Under the pieces are notes generated by a model, which had not been told where the DNA came from, did no database searches, and worked only from the letters and a program-made list of their open reading frames with translations. A stretch of DNA of 64,000 bases from JAHZMA01 sp965205905 (GTDB lineage Bacteria > Pseudomonadota > Alphaproteobacteria > JABAAW01 > JAHZMA01), in the NCBI GenBank assembly GCA_965205905.1, contig CBDBHZ010000012.1, positions 515,726 to 579,725 of the forward strand. The letters run 5' to 3'. A program made the position numbers and the translations under genes. Below are positions 33,891-43,662 of the stretch, piece after piece (position 1 is the stretch's first letter; every line of letters starts with the position of its first letter).

Positions 33891-34187
33891 TTAAACATTT
33901 TTTTGCTGATTTCGTTTATTAATTTCATCATAAATCTCGTCAACACTCACCCCATTGGATTTCAGCAATAACAGCCAATGAAACAGCATATCAACACTTT
34001 CTGCAACCAGCAAATCCTTATCACATTTATCACCTTTCACGCCCTCAATCAAGGTTTCCACCGCTTCTTCACCAAATTTTTTGGCAATCCGCGCCTGCCC
34101 TTCGCGCCATAATTGCGCTGAATAAGAGTTCTCGCTATCGGCTTTCACCCTATCGGCAATAATTTTTTCTAGCTGATGTAAATCCAT
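33891..34187 (-). CDS. hisE: Phosphoribosyl-ATP pyrophosphatase
   Basis: Second step of histidine biosynthesis, PRATP to PRAMP. 98 residues from ATG 34187, which has AAGGA at the right distance; an upstream in-frame start at 34235 would run into the hisF end and is not supported by homology. Family features are KKFGEEAVETLIEG and the ESVDMLFHWLLLL helix with its acidic metal-binding residues. A stand-alone HisE, not fused to HisI. Confidence 0.92.
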   Translation of the reverse strand: MDLHQLEKIIADRVKADSENSYSAQLWREGQARIAKKFGEEAVETLIEGVKGDKCDKDLLVAESVDMLFHWLLLLKSNGVSVDEIYDEINKRNQQKNV

Positions 34188-34194
34188 GTTTTCC

Positions 34195-35001
34195 TTACTC
34201 CTGTATCGTCCGCATAGGGATATTTGCCTGCCCATCCCGCATAGGGATAGAATTTTGGCGCATATAGTTTTTAGCTTGGGCTATCGTAAATTTTCCAAAA
34301 TGAAAAATCGATGCCGCCAATACCGCATCTGCTTTACCCTTAATAACACCATCAGCCAAATGTTGCAACTCGCCAACCCCGCCCGATGCAATTAATGGTA
34401 CCCGCACGCGTTTTGCCAGTGCCGCCATCAGCTCATTATCAAACCCCTCGCCTGTGCCGTCCCTATCCATCGATGTAACCAGCAACTCGCCTGCGCCATA
34501 AGCCGCCATTTGCTCCGCCCATGCCAGTGCATCAATGCCTGTAGGTTTGGTGCCACCATGCGTGAATATCTGCCATTGCGACATGTTATCTTTTTGCACC
34601 ACCCGTTTGGCATCAAGCGCGACCACAATACATTGCGTGCCACAAATTTGCGCCGCCTCACGCACAAAATCAGGATTACTCACCGCCGCGCTATTGATAG
34701 AGACTTTATCCGCCCCTACCCGCAATAATTTGAGAATATCATCAATTTTACGCACCCCTCCGCCTACAGTTAGCGGAATAAATACCTGCTTGGCGGTTTT
34801 GGCAACCACATCAAAAATGGTATCGCGGTTTTGTTGCGATGCGGTAATATCCAAAAAGGTGATTTCGTCCGCGCCCTCTTCACTATAGAGTGCGGCTTGC
34901 TCAACAGGGTCGCCTGCATCGCGCAATTCTTTGAAATTAATGCCTTTTACCACGCGCCCATCGCGCACATCTAAACAGGGAATTAAACGTTTTTTAAGCA
35001 T
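34195..35001 (-). CDS. hisF: Imidazole glycerol phosphate synthase cyclase subunit
   Basis: (beta/alpha)8 barrel that, with HisH, converts PRFAR and ammonia to imidazole glycerol phosphate and AICAR. Seen are MLKKRLIPCLDVRDGRVVKG with the first catalytic Asp, VALDAKRV with the second, and the phosphate loops VGGGVR and ASGGVG. 268 residues including a 12-residue C-terminal tail after PMRDGQANI. Its start overlaps the hisA end by 19 bp, implying translational coupling. Confidence 0.95.
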   Translation of the reverse strand: MLKKRLIPCLDVRDGRVVKGINFKELRDAGDPVEQAALYSEEGADEITFLDITASQQNRDTIFDVVAKTAKQVFIPLTVGGGVRKIDDILKLLRVGADKVSINSAAVSNPDFVREAAQICGTQCIVVALDAKRVVQKDNMSQWQIFTHGGTKPTGIDALAWAEQMAAYGAGELLVTSMDRDGTGEGFDNELMAALAKRVRVPLIASGGVGELQHLADGVIKGKADAVLAASIFHFGKFTIAQAKNYMRQNSIPMRDGQANIPMRTIQE

Positions 35002-35708
35002 GATAACGCATCTTTGATGGTAAATTTATTCTCGTAAAGTGCGCGTCCGCTAATCATGCCCTCTAACCCATCGATTTTTGCTAATGCGCTAATATCAGCA
35101 AGTGAGGTAACACCGCCCGATGCAATAATCGGCAAGGGTGAGCGCGTTACCATTTGCTGTATCATCGGCAGATTCACGCCCTCAAGCGCACCATCACGGG
35201 CAATATCGGTATAGACAATCGCGGCAGCACCTGCATCTTGATAGGCATTGGCAAGGTCAAAAATATTGGCATCGCTTTGCTCTACCCAACCTTCTAGTGC
35301 AACATTCTCGCCCCACGCATCGATGGATAACACAATTTGATGAGGAAATTTTTGACATGCTAGCCTTGCAAATTCAGGATTTTTTACCGCCGCCGTGCCT
35401 AATATAACACGCTTAACGCCAATATTTAACCAATGCTCTACCTGTGCTAATGTGCGGATACCACCGCCTAACTGCACGGGAATATCTATATTCTGCACCA
35501 TATCGGCAATCACCCCACTATTATCGCTTGCCTTGCCCGATACCGCGCCGTTTAAATCAACCATATGCAAATATTGCGCGCCTGCATCAATAAATGCTTG
35601 CGCTTGCAATAAAGGATTGGCGGCATAAAGGGTAACGCGTTTCATATCGCCATGCAATAGGCGCACGCATTCACCGTCTTTCACATCAATGGCAGGAAAA
35701 AATATCAT
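34983..35708 (-). CDS. hisA: ProFAR isomerase
   Basis: Fourth step of histidine biosynthesis, an Amadori rearrangement of ProFAR to PRFAR. The 241-residue barrel has the paired catalytic aspartates in FPAIDVKDG and YTDIARDG, and the phosphate sites LGGGIR and ASGGVTS. ATG 35708 is chosen over the ATG three codons earlier because it forms the classic ATGA overlap with the hisH stop and starts directly at the conserved IFFPAIDV. Confidence 0.95.
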   Translation of the reverse strand: MIFFPAIDVKDGECVRLLHGDMKRVTLYAANPLLQAQAFIDAGAQYLHMVDLNGAVSGKASDNSGVIADMVQNIDIPVQLGGGIRTLAQVEHWLNIGVKRVILGTAAVKNPEFARLACQKFPHQIVLSIDAWGENVALEGWVEQSDANIFDLANAYQDAGAAAIVYTDIARDGALEGVNLPMIQQMVTRSPLPIIASGGVTSLADISALAKIDGLEGMISGRALYENKFTIKDALSCLKNV

Positions 35709-36352
35709 GGACGCCATAATAAGAAATTTTCGATTAATTTTAAACCCACATGATGACTTTTTTCAGCATGAAATTGCATCCCGATATAATTATCACGCCC
35801 AATCATCGCTGCAAATTTGCCGCCATAATCGGCAGTTGCCAAGATGGTTTCGGGGGTTTTATTAGCTTCAAGCAGTAAACCGTATGAATGCACGAAATAG
35901 ACATCTTGTCCATCATCAATGCCGTTAAACACCTGATGCTGTTGATTTATATTAAGATTATTCCAGCCCATCTGCGGTAATTTTTCGGTTGGTGGTAGCG
36001 ATTGTGCGATTCCATCAATCCAAGCCAACCCTTGATTCGGCTTGCTTTCATCGGGGCAATTCTCAACACTGCCATCTAGCATAATCTGCATACCCACACA
36101 AATGCCTAAAAACGGCACGCCTTGCGTGATGATTTTGCGCGTCAACGGTTCTATCCAGCCATCAAGCCGCATCGCTTGCATAAATTGTCCAAATTCACCC
36201 TGTCCGGGCAGCACGACAATATCAGCATCAGCAAGCGCATCAGCATCAGTGATAATATCAACCTGCATATTAACGGGTGCTAACTTACATAACGCATTAT
36301 AGGCTGATGAAATATTGCCGCCACCGCAATCAATCAATTTTGTTTTCAGCAT
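35705..36352 (-). CDS. hisH: Imidazole glycerol phosphate synthase glutaminase subunit
   Basis: Class I glutamine amidotransferase that supplies ammonia to HisF. Nucleophile elbow PFLGICVGMQ, oxyanion region VLPGQGEFGQ and catalytic GMQFHAEKS near the C-terminus are present. The start at 36352 (MLKTKLIDCGGGNISS) matches the family; the longer in-frame start would lie inside hisB. 215 residues, four bases after hisB. Confidence 0.94.
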   Translation of the reverse strand: MLKTKLIDCGGGNISSAYNALCKLAPVNMQVDIITDADALADADIVVLPGQGEFGQFMQAMRLDGWIEPLTRKIITQGVPFLGICVGMQIMLDGSVENCPDESKPNQGLAWIDGIAQSLPPTEKLPQMGWNNLNINQQHQVFNGIDDGQDVYFVHSYGLLLEANKTPETILATADYGGKFAAMIGRDNYIGMQFHAEKSHHVGLKLIENFLLWRP

Positions 36353-36356
36353 TGCA

Positions 36357-36968
36357 TCAATCGTCGATTCCAGTAATGCCCGATAGGCTGCCTTTGGTGG
36401 AAGGCACATTCATTTGCTTGCGTTCATCAATACAGATTGCCATTCTTAGCGCCAGCGCCAGCGCCTTAAACGCGCCTTCGATACGGTGATGATTATTGAC
36501 GCCATAAAATGATTCAATATGTAATGCCGCGCCTAACCCTTGCGCCAATGCTTGAAAAAACTCTGCAAATAATTCGGTATCTAACTCTCCGATTTTTTCC
36601 ACCGTTAGCCCTAATTTTGCGTGCAAACACGGACGCCCAGAAAAATCAATCACTGCCCGTGCCAATGATTCATCCATCGGCGCATAGCCATGCCCATAAC
36701 GCGCAATGCCTTGCCTTTTGCCCAATGCTTCCGATATCGCTTGCCCTAGCGCATAGCCGCTATCTTCTACCATGTGGTGAAAATCTATCGCCTCATCACC
36801 ACGCGCTTTTAGGCGTAAATCAATCAGACTATGCAAGGTTAATTGTTCTAGCATGTGACTAAAAAACGCAGATTTGGTATCAATTTCTGCCGTGCCTGTG
36901 CCATCTAAAACCACCGATACTTCAATCATGGTTTCGTTGGTGTTTCTGCTAATTTCTGCCATTCTCAT
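36357..36968 (-). CDS. hisB: Imidazoleglycerol-phosphate dehydratase
   Basis: Sixth step of histidine biosynthesis. The 203-residue monofunctional enzyme has metal-binding His motifs FHHMVEDS and NNHHRIEGAFKA and the usual FFSHMLEQ near residue 38. MRMAEISR leaves two possible Met starts two codons apart. First gene of the compact hisBHAFE-hinT run. It begins only 32 bp after motE on the same strand, so transcription may come through from the flagellar genes. Confidence 0.94.
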   Translation of the reverse strand: MRMAEISRNTNETMIEVSVVLDGTGTAEIDTKSAFFSHMLEQLTLHSLIDLRLKARGDEAIDFHHMVEDSGYALGQAISEALGKRQGIARYGHGYAPMDESLARAVIDFSGRPCLHAKLGLTVEKIGELDTELFAEFFQALAQGLGAALHIESFYGVNNHHRIEGAFKALALALRMAICIDERKQMNVPSTKGSLSGITGIDD

Positions 36969-37000
36969 TGATATTGTCTCATCATCATTTTCCTTTATTA

Positions 37001-37888
37001 CTATCCACCTGTTATTGATTCTGTTACTTGCTTGGCTTTTTCTGGGTCCATATAATCAAAGATTTTTGCCACTTGCCGTGGCGACATCTGATTGATAAGC
37101 CCAATAATAATATCAACATCTAAATTATTAAAAATCACTGCTGCTTTTTTAGGGTCAAGACTAGAATAAATCCCTATCAAATGACCTCTATCACCATCTC
37201 TTTTATCCTGATGCTGTTCTAGCAAACCTTTAATTTCATCACGGGTGGCATCTAAAGCCGATTGCCGCTCAGCCAATTTTTCTTCCGTTACTTTTAGCAC
37301 CGTTTCATAAGTTTTTAACTGCTGTTCCTGTTCCGATAATTGTTGCGCCTTGCCTCTGATATTTTCTTTTAAAATGTTGCTAATCTCGCTTTCTTTACCG
37401 ACTTTTTGGTCAAGTGGCGTTATCCCTGCCTCGCGTAAACTACGCGTGCGGTCATCAACAGCACCTCGCTTATTGCGTGACGTGCCGAATAAAGCCTCTT
37501 CTTCCTCTTCTTCCACGCGTCCAAATTGTTGCGCCACGCTTTCTTCAATCGTTGGTGTAACGGCTTCTTGCAATATCTTTGTGACGTTAACATCAAAGTT
37601 AGACCGTTTGGCATAATCTAGCCCCATACCCACCAATTTAAACAATAACAGGCTTGCCACTAGCCCCCCTGCTAATAGTTGATAATTGCGACGGCGACGC
37701 ATTTTTTGCATTTTTGCAGCAATCATGCTTTCTTGGTCTTTGCGCTCCAAATCATCAATCCATGAATTTTTTGGCCCTGAATTTTTTGGGTTGATATCTT
37801 CTTGTGGCTCAGGCACATCAATACCTCTGTGCTTGCCTTCTTTGGCAAACATTTTCTGCAATTCGTAAGCCGATGTTTTAACAACCAT
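37001..37888 (-). CDS. motE: MotE-like flagellar motor chaperone (MgtE N-domain-like)
   Basis: 295 residues with an N-terminal cytoplasmic region, a single TM at ~70-87, an acidic and coiled-coil periplasmic part (EEEEEEALF; a long Gln/Glu helix at ~180-235) and a C-terminal domain DPKKAAVIFNNLDVDIIIGLINQMSPRQVAKIF typical of MgtE N-domain-like MotE proteins. Alphaproteobacterial MotE is a periplasmic chaperone for MotC. The start overlaps the DUF6468 stop (TAATG). The third member of the fliL-fliM-DUF6468-motE cluster. Confidence 0.85.
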   Translation of the reverse strand: MVVKTSAYELQKMFAKEGKHRGIDVPEPQEDINPKNSGPKNSWIDDLERKDQESMIAAKMQKMRRRRNYQLLAGGLVASLLLFKLVGMGLDYAKRSNFDVNVTKILQEAVTPTIEESVAQQFGRVEEEEEEALFGTSRNKRGAVDDRTRSLREAGITPLDQKVGKESEISNILKENIRGKAQQLSEQEQQLKTYETVLKVTEEKLAERQSALDATRDEIKGLLEQHQDKRDGDRGHLIGIYSSLDPKKAAVIFNNLDVDIIIGLINQMSPRQVAKIFDYMDPEKAKQVTESITGG

Positions 37889-38277
37889 TACCGCAACCCT
37901 TCTAAATTAACTGTTGCTTTTACCTTTTTGCTTTCTTTTTTATGCTCGTTTGTCTGTAGCCTTTTATTGCCATGATGCGAAGAAACCTCTAAACGGTCGG
38001 CAATATCTTCACCGCGATGCATTAAAAATTCCAAATCATCATGCAAATTCAATGCCTTTTTGCTAGTTTGTTGCAACTCTTGCATCTGTTGCTTGCCGAT
38101 TTGCTTTATCTGTGTTAGGGCTTTTTCAGCGCGGTCAATATCAAAGGCGAATTGTGACATCAGCTGCTTTAATTCAAAACGCGACTGATGCACCACCATA
38201 ATAGCACGGCGCAACCGATACATATACACCAAACCTGCCACCACCGCTAAAATCAATATAACATCAATGATTATCAT
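37888..38277 (-). CDS. DUF6468 flagellar-locus protein
   Basis: 129 residues with one N-terminal TM (IIIDVILILAVVAGLVYMY) followed by a long alpha-helical region. Alphaproteobacteria carry this family between fliM and motE; its function is unknown, and a flagellar role is inferred from context. I chose ATG 38277, preceded by GAGGGG; a GTG at 38289 overlapping the fliM stop is an alternative. Confidence 0.8.
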   Translation of the reverse strand: MIIIDVILILAVVAGLVYMYRLRRAIMVVHQSRFELKQLMSQFAFDIDRAEKALTQIKQIGKQQMQELQQTSKKALNLHDDLEFLMHRGEDIADRLEVSSHHGNKRLQTNEHKKESKKVKATVNLEGLR

Positions 38278-38285
38278 GATTCCCC

Positions 38286-39290
38286 TCACTCTTCTCCTGA
38301 ATTTGATTCAAGCCGCCGCATTAATTTCACGGCAACATGCCCATCTTTTTCACCCATCATGCCGCGATAAATTTTTGTTTTACCACTGCGAATCGTTACC
38401 AGCTGGTCGGCAGGCACGTCAAAATCAATCACCGAGCCAATGCCCCATTGCATAATATCATCCATTGAAAAATTACGCTCATGCAAGACCGCTTCAACTT
38501 CTACATTAGAATATTTCAACACATTGGTAAAATGTCGCGACCAGTTGGTATCATCGCCAAAATTCTCACCCATAAATAGCTGACTTAATTGCGGACGAAT
38601 AGGTTCAAGCGTAGAATAAGGAATTACAATTTCAAAACTGCCCGTTCTATCTTCAATATCAACATGAAACCGCGCCACTGTGGTGGCATTGGTGGGCAGA
38701 GCAACTGATGCAAAACGTGGATTGGTTTCCATCCGTTCATAATGGAAATTGACTGCCGAAAACGGACCGAACGCAATCGCCAGATTTTCTAAAATAACCG
38801 AGATAAGCCGCTCAATAATATTGATTTCAATCACCGAATAAGCGCGCCCCTCAACCCTTACTTGCGATGACCGTCTGCCACCTAGCAACACATCCATCAC
38901 TGAATAAATCAGCTGGCTAGAAACATTAATCAGCCCAAAACCTTCCCATTCTTCCGCCTTAAAAATCGCGACCATCGCAGGCAATGCCACCGAATTAAGA
39001 TAGGCACCAAAGCGTGTGGGGTTTAAATTATCAAAGTTAATCTCAACATTTTCAGCAGAAAAATGCCGCAGAGAACTAGATGCCAAGCGCACGAAACGTT
39101 CGTAAGTTGCTTCAAGCCCCGGCAAACGTTGAAAACCCACCTTGCTGCTTTCAAGTAGCAAATGCAATCCAGATTTTTCTTCACCTTCGGCTTGTTGCAA
39201 GCCTAAAATAGAATCAATCTCAGTTTGCTCTAAAAAACTAACATCACCCTCTTCTGCTTCTTCATTACCGCCCATCAATTTTCCTATCAA
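38286..39290 (-). CDS. fliM: Flagellar motor switch protein FliM
   Basis: C-ring component binding CheY-P through an N-terminal peptide (LEQTEIDSILG here). The middle CheC-like domain (FGAYLNSVALPAMVAIFK; LLGGRRSS) and the C-terminal FliN-like domain (DDIMQWGIGSVIDFDVPAD) are both complete. 334 residues. MIGKLMGG gives two candidate Met starts. Transcribed leftward after fliL. Confidence 0.95.
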   Translation of the reverse strand: MIGKLMGGNEEAEEGDVSFLEQTEIDSILGLQQAEGEEKSGLHLLLESSKVGFQRLPGLEATYERFVRLASSSLRHFSAENVEINFDNLNPTRFGAYLNSVALPAMVAIFKAEEWEGFGLINVSSQLIYSVMDVLLGGRRSSQVRVEGRAYSVIEINIIERLISVILENLAIAFGPFSAVNFHYERMETNPRFASVALPTNATTVARFHVDIEDRTGSFEIVIPYSTLEPIRPQLSQLFMGENFGDDTNWSRHFTNVLKYSNVEVEAVLHERNFSMDDIMQWGIGSVIDFDVPADQLVTIRSGKTKIYRGMMGEKDGHVAVKLMRRLESNSGEE

Positions 39291-39343
39291 AAATTATTAC
39301 AACCACCATACTCTTATCTCCACGATTTTTATTGCCCCACATT

Positions 39344-39873
39344 TTATTGTAATAAAAATTCCTTAAACAAAACATCATTGATTGCCACTGGCGAGGCAAT
39401 ACGGTTAATCCTAAAGACCAATTCTTCGCGCACACGGTAAATACCTTGCGTGCCTGTTAATTCACCGGGGCGTATGCTCCGCAAATAAGATTGCACAGAA
39501 TCGATAATCACTGGAATCACTTTTTGCAACTGCTCACGGTCGCTCTCTGTTTGTATTTCAAATGAAAGCTTAACTGACAAAAACACCGGTCGCCCTTGCT
39601 CATCATATAAATTTGCACTAATCGGCTCTTCTATGTCAAGATAGCGACGGTTTTTAATGACGCGATTCACTGACTCTTTGCGGAGCTTAATGCTATCTTC
39701 CACATGCGCCGTTGGGCTTAATATTTTTCTTAAACCAATCGTATTTTCTAAAAAAACAGTAAGATTGCTGCCACAACAATAAAAATCAGCAAAAACACAA
39801 CCACATAATGTTTTTTTGTGTGCCCTGCTGAACCAGACTTTTTATTACTTGATTGTGGTGATACATCTGCCAT
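39344..39873 (-). pseudogene. fliL: FliL, frameshifted at a homopolymer
   Basis: FliL is the single-pass membrane protein around the flagellar stator. From ATG 39873 (SD AGGAG nine bases before) the first 40 codons give a cytoplasmic Ser/Lys stretch and a TM (HYVVVFLLIFIVVAAILLFF), then a stop. Adding one T to the seven-T run (A7 on the plus strand, ~39748-39754) continues without interruption into the FliL domain (EEPISANLYDEQGRPVF ... INDVLFKEFLLQ), giving 176 residues, the usual size. Either a one-base assembly error or a slippage-prone tract. Confidence 0.85.
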
Positions 39874-40287
39874 CACGCTTGCTCCTAAAAGAAATATTTC
39901 ACCTGTTAAATATCCTAACAACAAACATTGCTATTCAATGCCTAACAAATACTTCTTCCACCCCCAAAAAGCATAAAATGAAATATCGCACTATTTTTTA
40001 AAACGATTCTATCATTAACTGCTTTATTATGACTTGCACCATTTATATTACACCATAAATACATATATAAATATGCCAGAATATAATATAGACTATAATG
40101 TATAATATGGCTTTGATTTTTTAGCAAGTCTTTTATTAAAAATAATCTATCCCATTATATAATGGTGCATTTTTACACGCATATCCTCCATATTTTCTAA
40201 ACAACGTTCCATAAGCGGAATTATGGCATGTTTATTGCATGATTATCCGCGAACCATCAACAAGCATGATACAGAGGAGCGCTTGCA
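39874..40287. other. Divergent flagellar intergenic region, 414 bp
   Basis: AT-rich spacer between fliL and flgF. Apart from the sigma-54-type site at 40224-40239 I see no gene and no convincing fliL promoter. No exact TTAA-N7-TTAA CtrA site was found. Confidence 0.6.
40224..40239 (+). promoter_or_regulatory. Sigma-54-type promoter upstream of flgF
   Basis: TGGCATGTTTATTGCA: the -24 GG and the -12 GC are separated by exactly 10 bp, and both elements match the consensus TGGCAC-N5-TTGCA except for one base. It lies 48 bp before the flgF start codon, the normal place for a RpoN-dependent class III flagellar promoter. A sister site with the same TGGCATG core precedes flgB. Confidence 0.8.
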
Positions 40288-41007
40288 ATGGAAAACACCC
40301 TTTATGTAGGGCTAGCACACCAGATAGGTTTACGCCGCTGGCTAGATGTAACCGCAAACAACATTGCCAATATCAATACTGATGGCTTTCGTGGCGACCG
40401 TATTGCCTTTAACGAATTGTTAGAAACGCCTGAAAGAACGCGATCAATATCATTTTCGGAAGCCGTGAATATCACTCCCGACCCCACAGAAGGCTCGCTA
40501 GAGCAAACGGGCAACCCGCTTGATTTCGCCATTCAAGGAAGTGGCTATTTTGCAGTGGATACCCCCGCTGGCATACAATATACCCGCGCTGGCAGATTTA
40601 CCTTAAATTTGAATAATGATTTGATTACCAATCATGGCTATCAAGTGCTAGACGATAATAATCAGGCACTAACATTGCCTGCCAATTACGAACGGATTGA
40701 TGTTACTGCTGAGGGGCTTATCGTGGCAGATGGTTTGGCAGTGGGCAGGATTGGCGTGTTTGAATTTGATAATCCCGGTGATTTAAGCAAAAATGGCGAT
40801 ACATTATTTATTGCCCACGAGCCTGCATTTAGGCGACAAGATGCCCTTTTGCAACAGGGCTATGTAGAGGGCTCTAACGTGCAAGCCATCACTGAATTGG
40901 TGAAAATGATGCAAGTGGAACGCGATAATGCACGGATAACAAAACTGATTGAACGCGAAAATCAATTAAGTACAGAAGCGATTAACGTGTTTACACGTGT
41001 ATCATAA
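40288..41007 (+). CDS. flgF: Flagellar proximal rod protein FlgF
   Basis: 239-residue rod protein with the N-terminal flagellar rod motif (LDVTANNIANINTDGFRGDR), the hook-basal-body mid domain (YTRAGRFTLNLNNDLI) and the C-terminal FlgE/FlgG-type helix (QGYVEGSNVQAITELVKMM). First gene of a flgF-flgG-flgA-flgH operon under the sigma-54 site; SD AGAGGAG precedes the ATG. Confidence 0.95.
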   Translation: MENTLYVGLAHQIGLRRWLDVTANNIANINTDGFRGDRIAFNELLETPERTRSISFSEAVNITPDPTEGSLEQTGNPLDFAIQGSGYFAVDTPAGIQYTRAGRFTLNLNNDLITNHGYQVLDDNNQALTLPANYERIDVTAEGLIVADGLAVGRIGVFEFDNPGDLSKNGDTLFIAHEPAFRRQDALLQQGYVEGSNVQAITELVKMMQVERDNARITKLIERENQLSTEAINVFTRVS

Positions 41008-41046
41008 CCAATATTAACCTTGTAATGATGAAAGAGAGTTAACAAC

Positions 41047-41832
41047 ATGCGCGCATTACATATAGGTGCAACTGGAATGCTGGCACAGCAATTTTTAGTT
41101 GAGGCTACCGCCAACAACGTAGCCAACTTAAACACCACATCTTTTAAGAAAAGCCGTGCGGTATTTCAAGATTTATTCTACCAGAATATCCGCCAAGTGG
41201 GGTCAATTTCGTCTGATGATGGCACAACCGTGCCAGTGGGTGTGCAAGCAGGTTTAGGCGTGCGCACATCGGGCGTGTATCGTATCCATACCACTGGTAA
41301 CTTATTGCCTACCGATAACTCGCTTGATTTGGCGATTAACGGGCGGGGTTATTTTCAGGTGCAACATCCTAATGGTGAGACTGTCTATACCCGTGCAGGT
41401 TCGTTTCAAATCAATCAAGATGGGCAGTTGGTAACTGTTGATGGCTATCTGATTGAGCCACAAATAGATATTCCAGAAAATGCGACTGAAATCACCATCA
41501 ACCAAAGTGGCGAGGTATATGTTAGCACCGATGGCGAGGTTTTGCCACAACAGGTGGGGCAATTACAATTAGCCGTATTTGCCAATGATGCTGGTTTAGA
41601 AGCATTAGGTGATAATCTTTATAGCGAAACCAACGCATCAGGTATTCCTAATCTTAACGCGCCCGGAACGCAAGGTTACGGCTTGGTGTTGCAAGGCTTT
41701 TTGGAATCATCAAATGTTGAGGCGGTGGAAGAAATTACCACCATGATTTCTGCCCAGCGCGCCTATGAAATGAATTCTAAAGTGATTGAAACTGCCGACC
41801 AAATGTCAGCAGCGGCAACCAATATCCGATAA
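41047..41832 (+). CDS. flgG: Flagellar distal rod protein FlgG
   Basis: 261 residues, the standard length of FlgG. N-terminal ATANNVANLNTTSFKKSRAVF, the FlgG-specific stretch around VGVQAGLGVRTSGVYRIHTTG, YTRAGSFQINQDGQLV and the C-terminal QGFLESSNVEAVEEITTMI. The gene is intact, 39 bp after flgF. Confidence 0.96.
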   Translation: MRALHIGATGMLAQQFLVEATANNVANLNTTSFKKSRAVFQDLFYQNIRQVGSISSDDGTTVPVGVQAGLGVRTSGVYRIHTTGNLLPTDNSLDLAINGRGYFQVQHPNGETVYTRAGSFQINQDGQLVTVDGYLIEPQIDIPENATEITINQSGEVYVSTDGEVLPQQVGQLQLAVFANDAGLEALGDNLYSETNASGIPNLNAPGTQGYGLVLQGFLESSNVEAVEEITTMISAQRAYEMNSKVIETADQMSAAATNIR

Positions 41833-41884
41833 TGACATTCTATAGGATAATGACAATGATAATGGGTAAAAATATCATATTAGC

Positions 41885-42843
41885 ATGATTGCGTTACTGT
41901 TAGGGGGGCTAACTCCCCTAGCAGTGATGGCAGAGAATCTGAATCAATCAATGACGCGTGATGTGATTGTAGAAGAAGATTATCTGATGCTACGTGATAT
42001 TTTTCCCAATATCGCCAATATCGATAATGGAAGTGTCGTGGTGCGGTCTGCGCCACAGCCCGGCAAAAGCTATTATATCAACCGCACTGATTTACAGAAA
42101 ATCGCCCTGAAACATAATGTTGATTGGCAAGGTGATGAGCAAGGCATTTATATAAAACGTGCAGGGCGCAATATTGACAGGCTAGAAATAGATGCATTGG
42201 TGCGCGCCCAAGTGATAGAAGCCGAAACCAAAAAATATGATGCGATTGATGTAAAAGTGCGCCTTTCAAAACAAGATATTATTCTACCGCAACAAGGCGA
42301 TATTGAATATAATATTGAACGTTTCAAATATTCCAACAATACCGGTGGCTTTCAAGGCGAAATCATCATATCGGTCGATGGCAGAGCGCATAATAGCGGA
42401 CTTAAATTTAGCGGTGCAACAACCTTAAAGAAAAAACTTGCCCACCTTAATGAATACCGTGCAACGTGGCACAGTGATACGCGAACGCGATGTTATTCAC
42501 CGTTTTGAGAATATCAAAAATCTGCATGATGGTATCATCACGATAGCAGGCGATATTATTGGCATGGAAGCAAAACGCCATATCAGAGCAAATTCTAACT
42601 TGCAATTTCGCGATTTTCAACTGCCTATATTGGTGAAGAATAAGCAACAGGTGAATATGGTGCTATCAACCAACAGAATCAAAATGAGCACCACAGGTAT
42701 TGCCTTACAAGATGGTTCGCAAAGGCGATATTATCAGCATCAAGAATATCACCAGTGGTATCGTGATTGAAGGTAAAGTTGTGAGTGCCGAAACTGTGCA
42801 AATCCACATCTTGACAAATCATTCTCAACAAGCGACTAATTAA
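41885..42843 (+). pseudogene. flgA: FlgA, P-ring chaperone, with at least two frameshifts
   Basis: FlgA is the periplasmic chaperone for the FlgI P-ring. Three frames join into one protein. Residues from 41885 carry the signal peptide and N-domain; frame +1 from the A6 run at 42431-42436 carries the SAF domain start (NTVQRGTVIRERD) to about 42720; a further +1 shift gives the C-terminal KGDIISIKNITSGIVIEG to the TAA at 42841-42843. The signal peptide lacks basic residues from 41885. An ATG at 41862 followed by one extra A would add MGKK, so a third indel near 41867-41872 is possible. Both clear breaks are one extra base. Confidence 0.8.
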
Positions 42844-42851
42844 AGGAAAAT

Positions 42852-43611
42852 ATGATGAATAAGAAACATTGCTTGCAAAAAGCCCGTATCGTGATAACCA
42901 TATCCTCGCTTGCGCTATTAAGCGGTTGCGGGGTAAGCGACCTTGCCCATGTGGGTGAAACACCAGAATTATCACCTATCGGTAATCCTGCTGACGACCA
43001 TCCCGGTAAAATCACCATGCCCATGCCTAGCACCGCAAAGTTTCTCGCCACGCGATAATTCACTGTGGCAACCGGGTTCAAACGGTTTCTTCAAAGATTT
43101 ACGCGCATCACAAGTGGGCGATATTGTTACCGTGATGGTTGATGTGCAAGATAGCGCACAATTAAATAACGAAACGCAACAAAGGCGCGAAAGCGAAAGC
43201 GATGTAGATGTTGGTGCATTAGCTGGTTTTGGTGCAACATTAGGCAGAATTTTACCGGGCACGCCAGACCTTAATAATTTACTGGATACCCAAAGCGATG
43301 CCCAGCATCGTGGGTCAGGCTCAATCGCGCGTGATGAGAGAATTCAAATGCAAGTTGCCGCTGTGGTTACCCAAATGTTACCCAATGGCAATATGGTGAT
43401 TTATGGACGGCAAGAAATGCGCGTCAATACCGAAGTGCGCGAATTGCATGTTGCTGGAATTATCCGTCCGCAAGATATTAGCACCAGTAATAGTATCACA
43501 TATGAAAAAATAGCTGAAGCGCGTGTTGCCTATGGTGGACAAGGGCAACTTACTCGAGTGCAACAACCCCGTTACGGCACACAAATTGCTGATATATTGT
43601 TGCCATTCTAA
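42852..43611 (+). pseudogene. flgH: FlgH, L-ring lipoprotein, one frameshift
   Basis: FlgH forms the flagellar outer-membrane L-ring. The first frame (to 43058) encodes the lipoprotein signal ALLSGCG with the lipid-acceptor Cys. The +1 frame from about 43030 continues with SLWQPGSNGFFKDLRASQVGDIVTV and the conserved C-terminal NGNMVIYGRQEMRVN ... IIRPQDIS, ending at 43611. One extra base near ACCGCAAAGTTT explains the break. SD AAAGG before ATG 42852; nine bases after flgA. Confidence 0.85.
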
Positions 43612-43662
43612 AAATTGCCTTTCTAAAAAGTTTTTTAATAAAATCTCTCTGTAGCAACTTCT

